A DNA stretch of 49,933 bases from CAYJBH01 sp964370605 (GCA_964370605.1 CAYJJX010000020.1:1-49933), one strand, 5' to 3'. Numbered from the stretch's first letter, positions 26,255-34,277 are shown. Translations and numbers: made by a program. The notes: a model not told the origin generated them from the sequence alone.

Positions 26255-27340
26255 TCAAAAGCAATCCGGCACGGTATGTATTCCGATGCCGTAATCGTCC
26301 GACATACAAACACGGCTACCTGCAAATGATGGACCACCGACAAAGGGGTCACTCTTGCAAAGTAGCGGACCATCAAGATCGACCCCCGTGACGACCGAGA
26401 GACCTGCCGCAAAATGTGCGGCGGCACTGACAGCCAGTCTACTTTCAAGCATACAACCCATCAAACATTCCACGCCGAGTGACTGTGCGACTGCCGCAAC
26501 CTTTAGCGCGTTATATATGCCGCCCGTCTTCATCAGCTTAATATTAATAATATCCGCCGCGCCTGTCCTTATCAACTCGATCGCCTGCGCCGCATCGAAC
26601 ACGCTTTCATCCGCAAGAATCGCAGTCTGTACCGAACGGGTAATAAACCTCATGCCGTCAATATCGTGAGCCTTGACCGGTTGTTCCACCAGTTCAATGT
26701 CCAGCCCCATGTCTTCCATCGCGGCAATAAGGCGAACCGCCTGTTTTGGTGTCCAGCCCTGATTTGCATCGACCCTTATAGCTACATCGTCACCCACTGC
26801 GGCACGAATTTCTCTTACAGTTTGTGCATCGGCAAGCCCTTTGCCTTTACCGACCTTCAATTTTAGAATATCAAAACCTTCTTCCACCGCCTTGACACTG
26901 TCACGAATCATCTCGTCGGCATCGTTGACACTGATGGTAATATCGGTTTTGAGCTCACGTTTTGCACCACCCAAAATCTTATATAGCGGTCGTTGCAGGT
27001 TCTGTGCATAGACATCATAGATCGCCATATCCACCGCCGCTTTTGCGGAGGTATTTTTTATCAAGCAACCATGTAAACGCTGCATCAAAGGGTCAAGGCA
27101 ATCAATATCGAGTCCGATTACAGACGGTGCAATATATTTGTTTATGGCACAGATAATGCTCTGTGAGGTCTCGCCTGTGATGGCAGAGGTTCCGACCGCC
27201 TCGCCATAGCCCACAAGCCCTGTGTCGGTGGTCAGCTTTACAATAACGCTCTCGACATATTCAGCGGTGCGAAGTGCTGTTTTGAACGGAGTTTTAAGCA
27301 AAACATTATTTTCGCCGATCTCTATACTTTTTATCTTCAT
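26255..27340 (-). CDS. enolase-superfamily dipeptide epimerase (L-Ala-D/L-Glu type)
   Basis: 361 residues. It has the muconate-lactonising/mandelate-racemase layout: a KLKVGKG segment with the first catalytic Lys, metal ligands in DANQGW, VEQP and ADES, the second Lys in INIKLMKTGG, and DLDGP near the end. This pattern is that of Ala-Glu dipeptide epimerases such as YkfB, which feed murein peptides into metabolism. It fits the adjacent muropeptide locus. It follows the carotenoid-oxygenase/START gene by 73 bases on the same strand, so the two may be co-transcribed. Other dipeptide specificities are possible. Confidence 0.85.
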   Translation of the reverse strand: MKIKSIEIGENNVLLKTPFKTALRTAEYVESVIVKLTTDTGLVGYGEAVGTSAITGETSQSIICAINKYIAPSVIGLDIDCLDPLMQRLHGCLIKNTSAKAAVDMAIYDVYAQNLQRPLYKILGGAKRELKTDITISVNDADEMIRDSVKAVEEGFDILKLKVGKGKGLADAQTVREIRAAVGDDVAIRVDANQGWTPKQAVRLIAAMEDMGLDIELVEQPVKAHDIDGMRFITRSVQTAILADESVFDAAQAIELIRTGAADIINIKLMKTGGIYNALKVAAVAQSLGVECLMGCMLESRLAVSAAAHFAAGLSVVTGVDLDGPLLCKSDPFVGGPSFAGSRVCMSDDYGIGIHTVPDCF

Positions 27341-27413
27341 CTGAAAACCCTTTCCATTACACTTTTCAAAACATTATATTACATAACAAAGAAAAGTTCA
27401 AGGTGATTTTTCG

Positions 27414-30038
27414 TTATACCGACCGCATTCGTTTGAAGAGCGATTGAAAAAAGTATCGTTTGTTGATCAAATTATTCATCGCCGAGGTGGTTTTCCCCGC
27501 CATGTCGGCATAATTTATACACAGCACCCGACACCGATTGTTGCGCAGGGGCAACACCTTTATGACAAAGGTATTGAGTGCTCGCTCATGCCCGTTTTCC
27601 GGAGACGGTGCGGCGCTATATCGACTTGCACCCGGCAGGGCAGGATGTATAATCGATTTAGAGGCAAACATTCTGATGCTCGGATCAATCGCATTCAGCA
27701 CCACAAAATCACACGGTGCCATCATCGGAATATCGGTGCTTGCCACCGCCGCCTCTAAACGAGCACCCTCTTTCCAATCATAAACTTCAAGCGGCTCTGC
27801 TTTGTGATCGTCCGGATCGCTCACCGGATCGATCACCGCATACCCTTTTGGTGAGGTGATATAGGCAAAAAACTCATCGGCGTTGCGATTGATCACACCG
27901 CTCGCCCTCGTGACATGCACCCCCGAAGCGGCAAGCGGACCTTTTATCGGCTTGGATTCTACCAAAACACCGTTTTTGAGCGACTCCTTTTTCCAGCCGG
28001 TGGTCTTGAACATTCTTTCTGCTTCCTCAAACATGCTCTTTGCATGGTTCGGCGCATCGACCACCACCTCTTCGCCGATCAAATGTTCCTTTCCGGCGTG
28101 GGTATCGACTCTTCTTGTCGAATGAATCTCCAGCATACGCTCTGCCTTGCGCCTTTTCTCGGTGTCGTCACCAAAATAGGGATAGATGATCTCTTCAAAC
28201 GTCTTTTTCACCTCGGGTGAGAATTTCAGCAGTTCCTCGACAGGATAATCCTCTTCAAGCGGCACATCATAAACGGCTTCTTTGTCGTCAAGACTGCGTT
28301 CCTGTTCACTTGTCAAGTACACGGTATGAAACAGCACCGAGTTGTTGAGCGACTTGTGACCGAGCTTGCAGACAGGACCTTTTGATAGGTCGTCCGCCTC
28401 AAATATCCAGTATTCATGTCCCGACGAAAGTTTGTTTTCCGCAACATCGCTCACCACACCTGCCAGCAAATATCCTGACCCATCGGCATCACTCGACTCC
28501 ATGCAGGAAATGGTATAAAGCAATACCTTGTCCGGAAAAACATAGGAATCGGCGACGGCAAAATGATCTTTGTCGATACGCGCGATTGAATTGTTTACAT
28601 CGAGTTTTCCCGCAACCATGTCTTCAAGCGGAACTCTTCTGTTTTCCACCTTGTTGTAAGCATCAAAGACACGTTTCGGTAACATCTCCGCCTTGAAACC
28701 TTTAAACATCACAAACAGGTCTTGCCTGTCAAAGGGGCGTGTCTGCCTGCCCATATAGGTGTACATATACGGTCCCCAGCAAAGTTTTTCATCTCGAATA
28801 TAAGAGGAGGCAAGTACTCGTCCCTCTTCACCGTTCACGACATGTTTTCCGATGCTCGAGATATCCAGCACCGGAAGGGTGCCGTATCCTACGACATGTT
28901 CGGGATATTTTCTGCCCTGCAAATCCACATCATAGCTTCGAATAATTTCTGCCGTGTTGGTTGCGGGGGTGTGGAGCATGTATATATTGATATTTCCGTT
29001 TGGATTCTCATAATCCGCAATAAGGTGTATGCACGCCTCATCAATTTCTACCCGTTTAGCTACTACCTCGCTATTCTCCGCTATGAGGTCGGCACGCTTC
29101 ACGAGGTAAACCACCGTCTTTTCCTCGGGGAGCGGTGCATTCATCCATGGTGCGACCATCTCTGTGCCGGTCACAAAAGCCGTGTCGGCAAGAATAATAT
29201 AGTCCCTTGTGAACACCAGTTCATGCAGACTCTGTTTAATCAGAATGAAGTCACCGACCTCGTCTTTCACCGCCCAGCTCTGCGGCTCGGTCTTGCCGTC
29301 CCATTTCATCAGATTACATGGGTGTTGCGAGTCGGTCTGCGCGTAGCGGTAGTTCACAAGAAAAAGCTCGTCTGTGTTCGGATCATTGTATATGACGTGT
29401 GAATTGCTGTAACCGGCAAAAAGATTGCCCATCAAATCGCCTGCCGCCCCCGCCATCATCGGCAACCACTGTGACCTTTTTCCGAGCGGCGTCTTTGCGC
29501 AAAGTGTTTTGCGATCAATTATCCATGGTCGGTCCACATCACTGGTGACGCCCAGCCTGCCGTCCGGCAACAGATACATACCCTCGGTATAAGAAAATAT
29601 GCCCATGCCTGGGGACATAAACATCAAACCCATGTGCTCAAAGCGATGTTTCGATCTTTTCAGCGCAAGCCGAGCTATTGCGGCAGGTGTCCACATCAAT
29701 CGGTTTTTTAACATTGCTTTTCCCTGCGACAGTCCGAGTTTGACTATGTTGGTATCGCCGACCATGAAGGCACTCGGCGTGCCAAGACATTGACAGATAT
29801 ACATGTTACCATCAAGATCATGCGGCAACATTCCTTCTAGTATATTCAACTCGATATCGGAGTTGATCGTCTCGGTATTGCAGACATCATAGGCATCCGG
29901 AATGGTTTTCGATCCACTCTGCCTTTCCTCCAGCGTGCCGACTATCTCTTTACCTTTCAAGTAGGAACCTCTCACCCCACCGAGGAGATAGCGTGCCCGA
30001 GGATAAAGTTCGCTGAATTTTTTATTTTTCCGGTTCAT
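27414..30038 (-). CDS. carotenoid-cleavage-oxygenase-like protein fused to a START-like lipid-binding domain
   Basis: 874 residues. Residues about 55-580 match the carotenoid oxygenase (RPE65/CCD) seven-bladed propeller. ILEGMLPHDLDGNMY is the entry motif, and all four iron-binding histidines can be placed: His214 in SHVIYNDP, His272 in LHELVFTRDY, His338 in CIHLIADYENPNG and His571 in VLFHTVYL. Residues about 700-874 look like a START/SRPBCC lipid-binding domain (APCDFVV, then IIHPALPGASRY and a late YADMAGK segment). A charged linker joins them. No signal peptide is seen. AGAAAGGG precedes the ATG. An iron oxygenase is surprising in an apparent anaerobe; it could cleave an apocarotenoid or stilbene-like lipid. 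The START assignment is less certain than the oxygenase. Confidence 0.78.
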   Translation of the reverse strand: MNRKNKKFSELYPRARYLLGGVRGSYLKGKEIVGTLEERQSGSKTIPDAYDVCNTETINSDIELNILEGMLPHDLDGNMYICQCLGTPSAFMVGDTNIVKLGLSQGKAMLKNRLMWTPAAIARLALKRSKHRFEHMGLMFMSPGMGIFSYTEGMYLLPDGRLGVTSDVDRPWIIDRKTLCAKTPLGKRSQWLPMMAGAAGDLMGNLFAGYSNSHVIYNDPNTDELFLVNYRYAQTDSQHPCNLMKWDGKTEPQSWAVKDEVGDFILIKQSLHELVFTRDYIILADTAFVTGTEMVAPWMNAPLPEEKTVVYLVKRADLIAENSEVVAKRVEIDEACIHLIADYENPNGNINIYMLHTPATNTAEIIRSYDVDLQGRKYPEHVVGYGTLPVLDISSIGKHVVNGEEGRVLASSYIRDEKLCWGPYMYTYMGRQTRPFDRQDLFVMFKGFKAEMLPKRVFDAYNKVENRRVPLEDMVAGKLDVNNSIARIDKDHFAVADSYVFPDKVLLYTISCMESSDADGSGYLLAGVVSDVAENKLSSGHEYWIFEADDLSKGPVCKLGHKSLNNSVLFHTVYLTSEQERSLDDKEAVYDVPLEEDYPVEELLKFSPEVKKTFEEIIYPYFGDDTEKRRKAERMLEIHSTRRVDTHAGKEHLIGEEVVVDAPNHAKSMFEEAERMFKTTGWKKESLKNGVLVESKPIKGPLAASGVHVTRASGVINRNADEFFAYITSPKGYAVIDPVSDPDDHKAEPLEVYDWKEGARLEAAVASTDIPMMAPCDFVVLNAIDPSIRMFASKSIIHPALPGASRYSAAPSPENGHERALNTFVIKVLPLRNNRCRVLCINYADMAGKTTSAMNNLINKRYFFQSLFKRMRSV

Positions 30039-30142
30039 AAATCCCTTTCTGTAGGCACATATATCGATTTATCTGTTACCAAACAATGTAATACTTTAGT
30101 TCAAGTATTTTTATGCCTACTACTTCCCTGCTAACGCTATTC

Positions 30143-30167
30143 AACGATATAATTTAGAACTATCGTT
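30143..30167. promoter_or_regulatory. possible operator in the leader of the carotenoid-oxygenase-like gene
   Basis: AACGATA (30143-30149) and TATCGTT (30161-30167) form a 7-bp inverted repeat with 11-base spacing, just downstream of the predicted transcription start. It looks like a repressor site. No regulator gene is adjacent. Confidence 0.35.
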
Positions 30168-30183
30168 CAGGGTATATATTACC

Positions 30184-30211
30184 ATAATATAACAAAATAA
30201 AATAAATTCAA
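30184..30211 (-). promoter_or_regulatory. probable promoter of the carotenoid-oxygenase-like gene
   Basis: Minus strand: TTGAAT (30211-30206), a 16-base spacer and TATTAT (30189-30184). A short GGTA/TACC repeat overlaps the start region. The surroundings are very AT-rich, so confidence is moderate. Confidence 0.45.
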
Positions 30212-30270
30212 GTCGTTTTTACCATTTTGTGTCTTTTTTTAGAAAATTTTACAGCACTTTACATGATAAC

Positions 30271-30307
30271 AAAAAATCGACCCGTCCACAAGACAGGTCG
30301 ATTTTTT
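30271..30307 (-). terminator. terminator of the ars operon
   Basis: AAAAAATCGACC (30271-30282) pairs perfectly with 30296-30307. It lies eight bases beyond the arsC stop and ends in a U run on the minus strand; a T run on the plus side makes it symmetrical. Confidence 0.85.
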
Positions 30308-30314
30308 TTACAAG

Positions 30315-30737
30315 TTACTTCAAACGCTCTTTGAGCGACAGTACATTTTCATGAATAATGTTTATAATAGATTTGAAAGTTGCATCATCGGTGCCGCTCG
30401 GGTCGTCAAGACCCCAGTTTTCAGCATGTTGACCTCTCAGCGTAGGACAGCTGACGTTACAGCCCATGAAAATAACTATATCGGGTTGCGGTATCTCGTT
30501 TATCTTCTTGTTGAACTGCGTCTCTTCCATGTCAATGTCATAGAGCTCCTTTATAAGGCGCACAGCATCGGGGTTAATTTTGTCTTTGATTTCGGTTCCC
30601 GCTGAATAGCTCTCAAACACATCACTCGCAAGAAGTTTCCCTAGTGCCTCTGCCATCTGACTGCGACAAGAATTGTGATTGCACACAAACGCAACCTTAG
30701 GTTTTCCGTCACATTTAATATCTATTCTATTGTCCAT
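30315..30737 (-). CDS. arsC: arsenate reductase, thiol (low-molecular-weight phosphatase) type
   Basis: 140 residues. The CX5R loop CNHNSCR (Cys19-Arg25) binds arsenate, and the redox cysteines Cys93 and Cys97 lie in MGCNVSCP. WGLDDPSG (108-115) supplies the general acid Asp. It reduces As(V) to As(III) with thioredoxin or a similar thiol donor. Cys93/Cys97 are closer together than in the S. aureus plasmid enzyme, as in many clostridial forms. It follows arsR by 61 bases. No arsenite exporter (arsB or acr3) is in the window, so detoxification depends on a pump elsewhere. Confidence 0.9.
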   Translation of the reverse strand: MDNRIDIKCDGKPKVAFVCNHNSCRSQMAEALGKLLASDVFESYSAGTEIKDKINPDAVRLIKELYDIDMEETQFNKKINEIPQPDIVIFMGCNVSCPTLRGQHAENWGLDDPSGTDDATFKSIINIIHENVLSLKERLK

Positions 30738-30798
30738 AATTCAACTTCCCTTTCATAATTTTACACCATTTCAGTTCGACATTCGCAAACCTATTCTT

Positions 30799-31107
30799 CT
30801 ACGCTTCCTTTTGCAACACAATTTCCTCGACATCGGTCAGCTCATGAAAGATCCGTATTGCTTCCTGAGCCCCCCGGTCATTGATCCTGTAATGTGACCA
30901 TTTTCCTGCATGTCTGCATGTCACAATGCCACTTTCACACAATATTTTCATGTGATACGAAAGCTTTGATTGGGCTATGTCTAGCAGTTCAGACAAAACA
31001 CAGTTGCAATGTTCACCACTCCGAAGTATTTTAACAACCGCAATTCTCGTCGGATCACAGAGCGCCTTGAAAATTTTCGCATACTGCTCGTTTTGTATAT
31101 CGTTCAC
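30799..31107 (-). CDS. arsR: ArsR/SmtB-family arsenic-responsive repressor
   Basis: 102 residues, a winged-helix repressor. Cys34-Asn-Cys36 in GEHCNCVLSEL is the arsenite-binding CxC of the alpha-3 helix. The DNA-recognition helix follows (QSKLSYHMKIL). The start is GTG at 31107 with GAGG six bases upstream. Its promoter and a matching operator lie immediately upstream, consistent with autoregulation. It leads the arsR-arsC operon. Confidence 0.93.
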   Translation of the reverse strand: MNDIQNEQYAKIFKALCDPTRIAVVKILRSGEHCNCVLSELLDIAQSKLSYHMKILCESGIVTCRHAGKWSHYRINDRGAQEAIRIFHELTDVEEIVLQKEA

Positions 31108-31119
31108 TTTTTACCTCAA

Positions 31120-31135
31120 ATCAATTTTATTTGAT
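31120..31135. promoter_or_regulatory. ArsR operator
   Basis: ATCAA (31120-31124) and TTGAT (31131-31135) form an inverted repeat with six-base spacing, typical of ArsR-family sites. It lies at the predicted start of the arsR transcript, just downstream of the -10 box. Confidence 0.7.
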
Positions 31136-31141
31136 GTATTC

Positions 31142-31170
31142 ATTGTACACCATTTTGTTTCATATGTCAA
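31142..31170 (-). promoter_or_regulatory. sigma-A promoter of arsR-arsC
   Basis: Minus strand: TTGACA (31170-31165), 17 bases, then TACAAT (31147-31142). It is one base from consensus. Confidence 0.8.
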
Positions 31171-31178
31171 CACAAAAT

Positions 31179-31207
31179 TTGACACTGATTTTCATTTATG
31201 ATAATAT
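31179..31207 (+). promoter_or_regulatory. sigma-A promoter of the ABC-F gene
   Basis: TTGACA (31179-31184), 17 bases, TAATAT (31202-31207). Its -35 box is only eight bases from the -35 of the divergent ars promoter. Confidence 0.7.
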
Positions 31208-31244
31208 AACATAGGTCTGTAACAAATAAGGAAATCAGTTTCAA

Positions 31245-32798
31245 ATGAGCATACTGGAAGTCAAAGATCTAAATCACGGTTTTGGTGATCGTGCAATACT
31301 GAAAGATGTTAGTTTTCGCCTTTTGAGCGGCGAACATGTTGGGCTTGTTGGCGCAAACGGCGAAGGCAAATCCACCTTTATGAACATCATAACAAAAAAC
31401 CTAATGCCGGACGAAGGCACTATTGAATGGAGCAAAAATTCTAAGGTCGGATATCTCGACCAACATACCATCCTATCGAAAGGTCAGAGCATACGCGACG
31501 TTCTGAGCGGTGCTTTTTCTCCCCTTTTCGATATGGAAGCAAGAATGAACACCATCTGCGATGCGATGGGTGAGGCAAGCTCAGAAAAGCTTGAGCTTTT
31601 GATGGAGGAGCTCGGTGAGATACAAGACCTTCTCACGGCACATGATTTTTATATAGTCGATGTCAAGGTGGAGGAGGTTGGCCGAGCGCTCGGGCTATTT
31701 GAGCTCGGTTTTGATCGAGACGTAACGGAACTTAGCGGTGGTCAACGCACCAAGGTACTGCTCGCAAAACTTCTTTTGGAAAAGCCGGACATATTATTGC
31801 TAGACGAGCCGACAAACTATCTGGACGAACAGCATATCGAATGGCTAAAACGGTATCTCATCGAGTATGAGAACGCATTTATTCTCATATCACATGACAT
31901 ACCGTTCTTGAATGAGGTTGTAAATCTCATATATCATGTCGAGAATGCCGAACTGAATCGTTATGTTGGCGACTACTACAAATTTATGGAGCAATACGAG
32001 GCAAAAAAATCTCAACTCGAAGCCGCCTACAAGCGCCAACAACAAGAGATCGACGAACTAAAAGATTTTGTTGCACGCAACAAAGCAAGAGTATCTACCC
32101 GCAACATGGCAATGTCTCGCCAAAAGAAATTGGACAAGATGGATGTCATTGAACTTGCCAAAGAGAGAATCAAGCCGGAATTTCGTTTTCTTGAGGCGCG
32201 TGCGAGCGCAAAGTTCGTCTTTCAGACAAAAGACCTTGTCATCGGATATGATCGACCGCTTTCGAGACCGCTGAACATCGAGATGGAGCGAGGACAAAAA
32301 ATTGCAATGGTCGGTGCAAACGGAATCGGAAAGACCACTCTCCTGAAAAGTATCATCGGCGAAATACCGCCTATCAGCGGAAAAAGCGACCTCGGCGACT
32401 ATCTTTATGTTGGTTATTTTGAGCAGGAAAAAAAATATACCGACAACACCACCTGCATCGAAGAAATATGGCACACGTTCCCTTCATTGACACAACGAGA
32501 GGTGCGTGCCTCCCTCGCAAAATGCGGATTGACTACCAAGCACATCGAAAGCATGTTGAAGGTGCTTAGTGGCGGCGAGCAAGCAAAGGTGCGCCTTTGC
32601 AAGCTGATGAACAGCGAGAGCAATGTCCTGCTCCTCGATGAGCCAACCAACCATCTTGACACCGATGCAAAAGAAGAGCTGAAGCGTGCACTCAAAGAGT
32701 ATAAGGGTGCTATTCTATTGATCTGTCACGAACCGGACTTTTATCGTGATATTGTTACGACCGTCTGGGACTGCGAAGAATGGACAACACTACTCTAA
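31245..32798 (+). CDS. ABC-F family ATPase (ribosome-associated type)
   Basis: 517 residues with two ABC domains and no membrane segments. The first half has GANGEGKST, LSGGQRTK and LLLDEPTNYLD; the second has GANGIGKTT, LSGGEQAKV and LLLDEPTNHLD. They are joined by a charged coiled linker (about 250-300) that reaches the ribosome in this family. ABC-F proteins adjust translation or protect ribosomes from antibiotics; which of these applies here cannot be told. It is divergent from arsR and followed after 15 bases by an FMN/ferredoxin protein gene. Confidence 0.9.
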   Translation: MSILEVKDLNHGFGDRAILKDVSFRLLSGEHVGLVGANGEGKSTFMNIITKNLMPDEGTIEWSKNSKVGYLDQHTILSKGQSIRDVLSGAFSPLFDMEARMNTICDAMGEASSEKLELLMEELGEIQDLLTAHDFYIVDVKVEEVGRALGLFELGFDRDVTELSGGQRTKVLLAKLLLEKPDILLLDEPTNYLDEQHIEWLKRYLIEYENAFILISHDIPFLNEVVNLIYHVENAELNRYVGDYYKFMEQYEAKKSQLEAAYKRQQQEIDELKDFVARNKARVSTRNMAMSRQKKLDKMDVIELAKERIKPEFRFLEARASAKFVFQTKDLVIGYDRPLSRPLNIEMERGQKIAMVGANGIGKTTLLKSIIGEIPPISGKSDLGDYLYVGYFEQEKKYTDNTTCIEEIWHTFPSLTQREVRASLAKCGLTTKHIESMLKVLSGGEQAKVRLCKLMNSESNVLLLDEPTNHLDTDAKEELKRALKEYKGAILLICHEPDFYRDIVTTVWDCEEWTTLL

Positions 32799-32813
32799 CA
32801 TATAGGAGACGTT

Positions 32814-33479
32814 ATGATGACCATCAAAGAAATCTATGAAAAATTTGATAAAATCGGTTGTTTAACCTTTGCAACCGTCAACGAGAAGGGTGACCCCGAG
32901 ACAAGGATAGCGCATCTGCGGGCATATGACGATGATGGCATCTACTTCATGACCATGTTCACAAAAGATTTTTACAAGCACATGAAAAACAACTCCAAAC
33001 TTTCAATCTGCGGACTGAACGCGAATACAAAGGTCGAGCACGATGAGAACGGGTTTCCCATCTTCGAGGGCGGATATGCCATGAGAATGACCGGAAACGT
33101 AGAAGAAATTTCTATCGATGAAATAAAGAAAAAAAATAATCCTTTGTTTGATTTTTGCATTAAAGACTATGAAAAATATAATGCAATGGTGGTTTTTTGT
33201 ATTACAAACGGTTATGGCGATGTCTTTGACTATGATTTTGAAAAGATTAATCGCGAAAACAAGCTTCAACGGGAATATTTTGCATTCAACGGCTCCTGCG
33301 AGAACTTCAAGGGTTTAACCATCGACAAAGATAAATGTATATCATGCGGCGTATGTAAGAAAAAATGTTCTTTCCTTGCCGTCGTCGAGGACGATGGCGA
33401 ATACTCGATCGACCGATATCGTTGTGACGAGTGTGGCGACTGTTTTATCAACTGTCCGGTCAATGCCATCTCACATTAA
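32814..33479 (+). CDS. FMN-binding split-barrel protein with two [4Fe-4S] clusters
   Basis: 221 residues. Residues 1-160 form a pyridoxamine-phosphate-oxidase-like split barrel (CLTFATVNEKGDPETR start). The C-terminus is a ferredoxin with two CxxCxxCxxxC sets: Cys175/178/181/185 and Cys204/207/210/214. It would pass electrons between ferredoxin-like carriers and a flavin; the substrate is unknown. AGGAG precedes the first of two adjacent ATGs; the second, at 32817, is equally possible. It is probably co-transcribed with the ABC-F gene and ends before a strong terminator. Confidence 0.85.
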   Translation: MMTIKEIYEKFDKIGCLTFATVNEKGDPETRIAHLRAYDDDGIYFMTMFTKDFYKHMKNNSKLSICGLNANTKVEHDENGFPIFEGGYAMRMTGNVEEISIDEIKKKNNPLFDFCIKDYEKYNAMVVFCITNGYGDVFDYDFEKINRENKLQREYFAFNGSCENFKGLTIDKDKCISCGVCKKKCSFLAVVEDDGEYSIDRYRCDECGDCFINCPVNAISH

Positions 33480-33502
33480 TCACATCATTCAGCATATTCA
33501 CC

Positions 33503-33540
33503 AAGTCCTGTACTTTCATAAAGGAAGTACAGGACTTTTA
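33503..33540 (+). terminator. 13-bp hairpin terminator
   Basis: AAGTCCTGTACTT (33503-33515) pairs perfectly with 33525-33537, followed by TTTA. It terminates the ABC-F/FMN-ferredoxin transcript. Confidence 0.85.
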
Positions 33541-33792
33541 CATGCATTATATATAAAATCTTCAGCAACCACGCTTTAACCATTGGCAAGCCGAAATTAT
33601 ATAATAACGTTCTATCAATTCAAACTCTACTAAATTTTCATTGCACTAAAACTGCGGTGCTAATGAAATTCAGCAAAAGCCAATGCTTCAAACAGTTAGC
33701 CATATCGAAAAATATGACAGTTCGCATTGCCGCGATATGAGAGCTGTGGAATTATACTCGTAATACGACATAAAAACAGTAATGTAGATCAG
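33541..33792. other. intergenic stretch with no recognised gene
   Basis: No protein or RNA gene could be supported in these 252 bases, and no clear promoter was seen. A short plus-strand frame (about 33652-33760) is open but not convincing. The hxlR transcript runs into it without an obvious terminator. Confidence 0.5.
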
Positions 33793-34158
33793 CTATTCCT
33801 GTTGCTCTGAGCAAGGAGGATTTGTCAGAACAAATCTGTCGTCGATATTTTTCTCGCCCCAAAGACACATCATTTCAAGAATAGGCAAAAGGCTTTCCCC
33901 TTTTTCTGTTATTGAGTATTCTACCCTGGGCGGAACTTCGGCAAAGCAGGCACGGGTGATTAGACCATCCGCCTCCAATTCTCTTAGTTGATTTGTAAGC
34001 GTTTTTTGAGATATCTGCTTTATGTCACAAAGTATATGTTTGAATCTTTTCGCTCCCTCTGTGGCCAACATGAAAAGAATCAGCGACTTTGATTTGCCAC
34101 CTATCATTTTGATTGTAACCTCGATCTCTGAACTGATTTCATATTTTGTATTATTCAC
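33793..34158 (-). CDS. HxlR-family transcription regulator
   Basis: 121 residues, a winged-helix regulator of the HxlR/YodB class. The family segment MIGGKSKSLILFML replaces the usual GGKW start (the Trp is absent), and RFKHILCDIKQISQKTLTNQLRELEADGLI is split here only by the recognition helix. Cys residues are present near 43, 70 and the tail (PPCSEQQE), so thiol sensing is possible but not shown. The GTG start at 34158 has AAGG eight bases upstream. It is divergent from a ferredoxin-type aldo/keto reductase it probably controls. Confidence 0.85.
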   Translation of the reverse strand: MNNTKYEISSEIEVTIKMIGGKSKSLILFMLATEGAKRFKHILCDIKQISQKTLTNQLRELEADGLITRACFAEVPPRVEYSITEKGESLLPILEMMCLWGEKNIDDRFVLTNPPCSEQQE

Positions 34159-34175
34159 AATAGTTACCTTTTTTT

Positions 34176-34195
34176 CACTTGTTGCTAAACAAGTG
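34176..34195. promoter_or_regulatory. candidate HxlR operator
   Basis: CACTTGTT (34176-34183) and AACAAGTG (34188-34195) form an 8-bp perfect inverted repeat with a four-base gap. It is in the hxlR leader and just upstream of the -35 box of the divergent gene, well placed to repress either. Confidence 0.55.
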
Positions 34196-34200
34196 CCTTA

Positions 34201-34229
34201 TTGACTGGCTGATTTTACAATAGTATAAT
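34201..34229 (+). promoter_or_regulatory. promoter of the aldo/keto reductase gene
   Basis: TTGACT (34201-34206), 17 bases, TATAAT (34224-34229). The -10 is embedded in AATAGTATAATA (34219-34230), repeated in inverted form at 34248-34259. Confidence 0.75.
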
Positions 34230-34248
34230 ATTTACTGCAACGTTAATT

Positions 34249-34277
34249 ATTATACTATTTTAATTCAAAAGAGTCAA
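34249..34277 (-). promoter_or_regulatory. promoter of hxlR, mirror image of the opposite one
   Basis: Minus strand: TTGACT (34277-34272), 17 bases, TATAAT (34254-34249). Both hexamers and the 12-base extended -10 match the plus-strand promoter exactly. The two starts are predicted only about six bases apart, so the promoters face each other. Confidence 0.75.

Noticed and set aside
33652..33760. Short plus-strand frame in the 33541-33792 gap (KPMLQTVSHIEKYD segment)
   Set aside because: It is too short, has no ribosome site and shows no family resemblance. It could be an old gene remnant, but the evidence is too weak to list.
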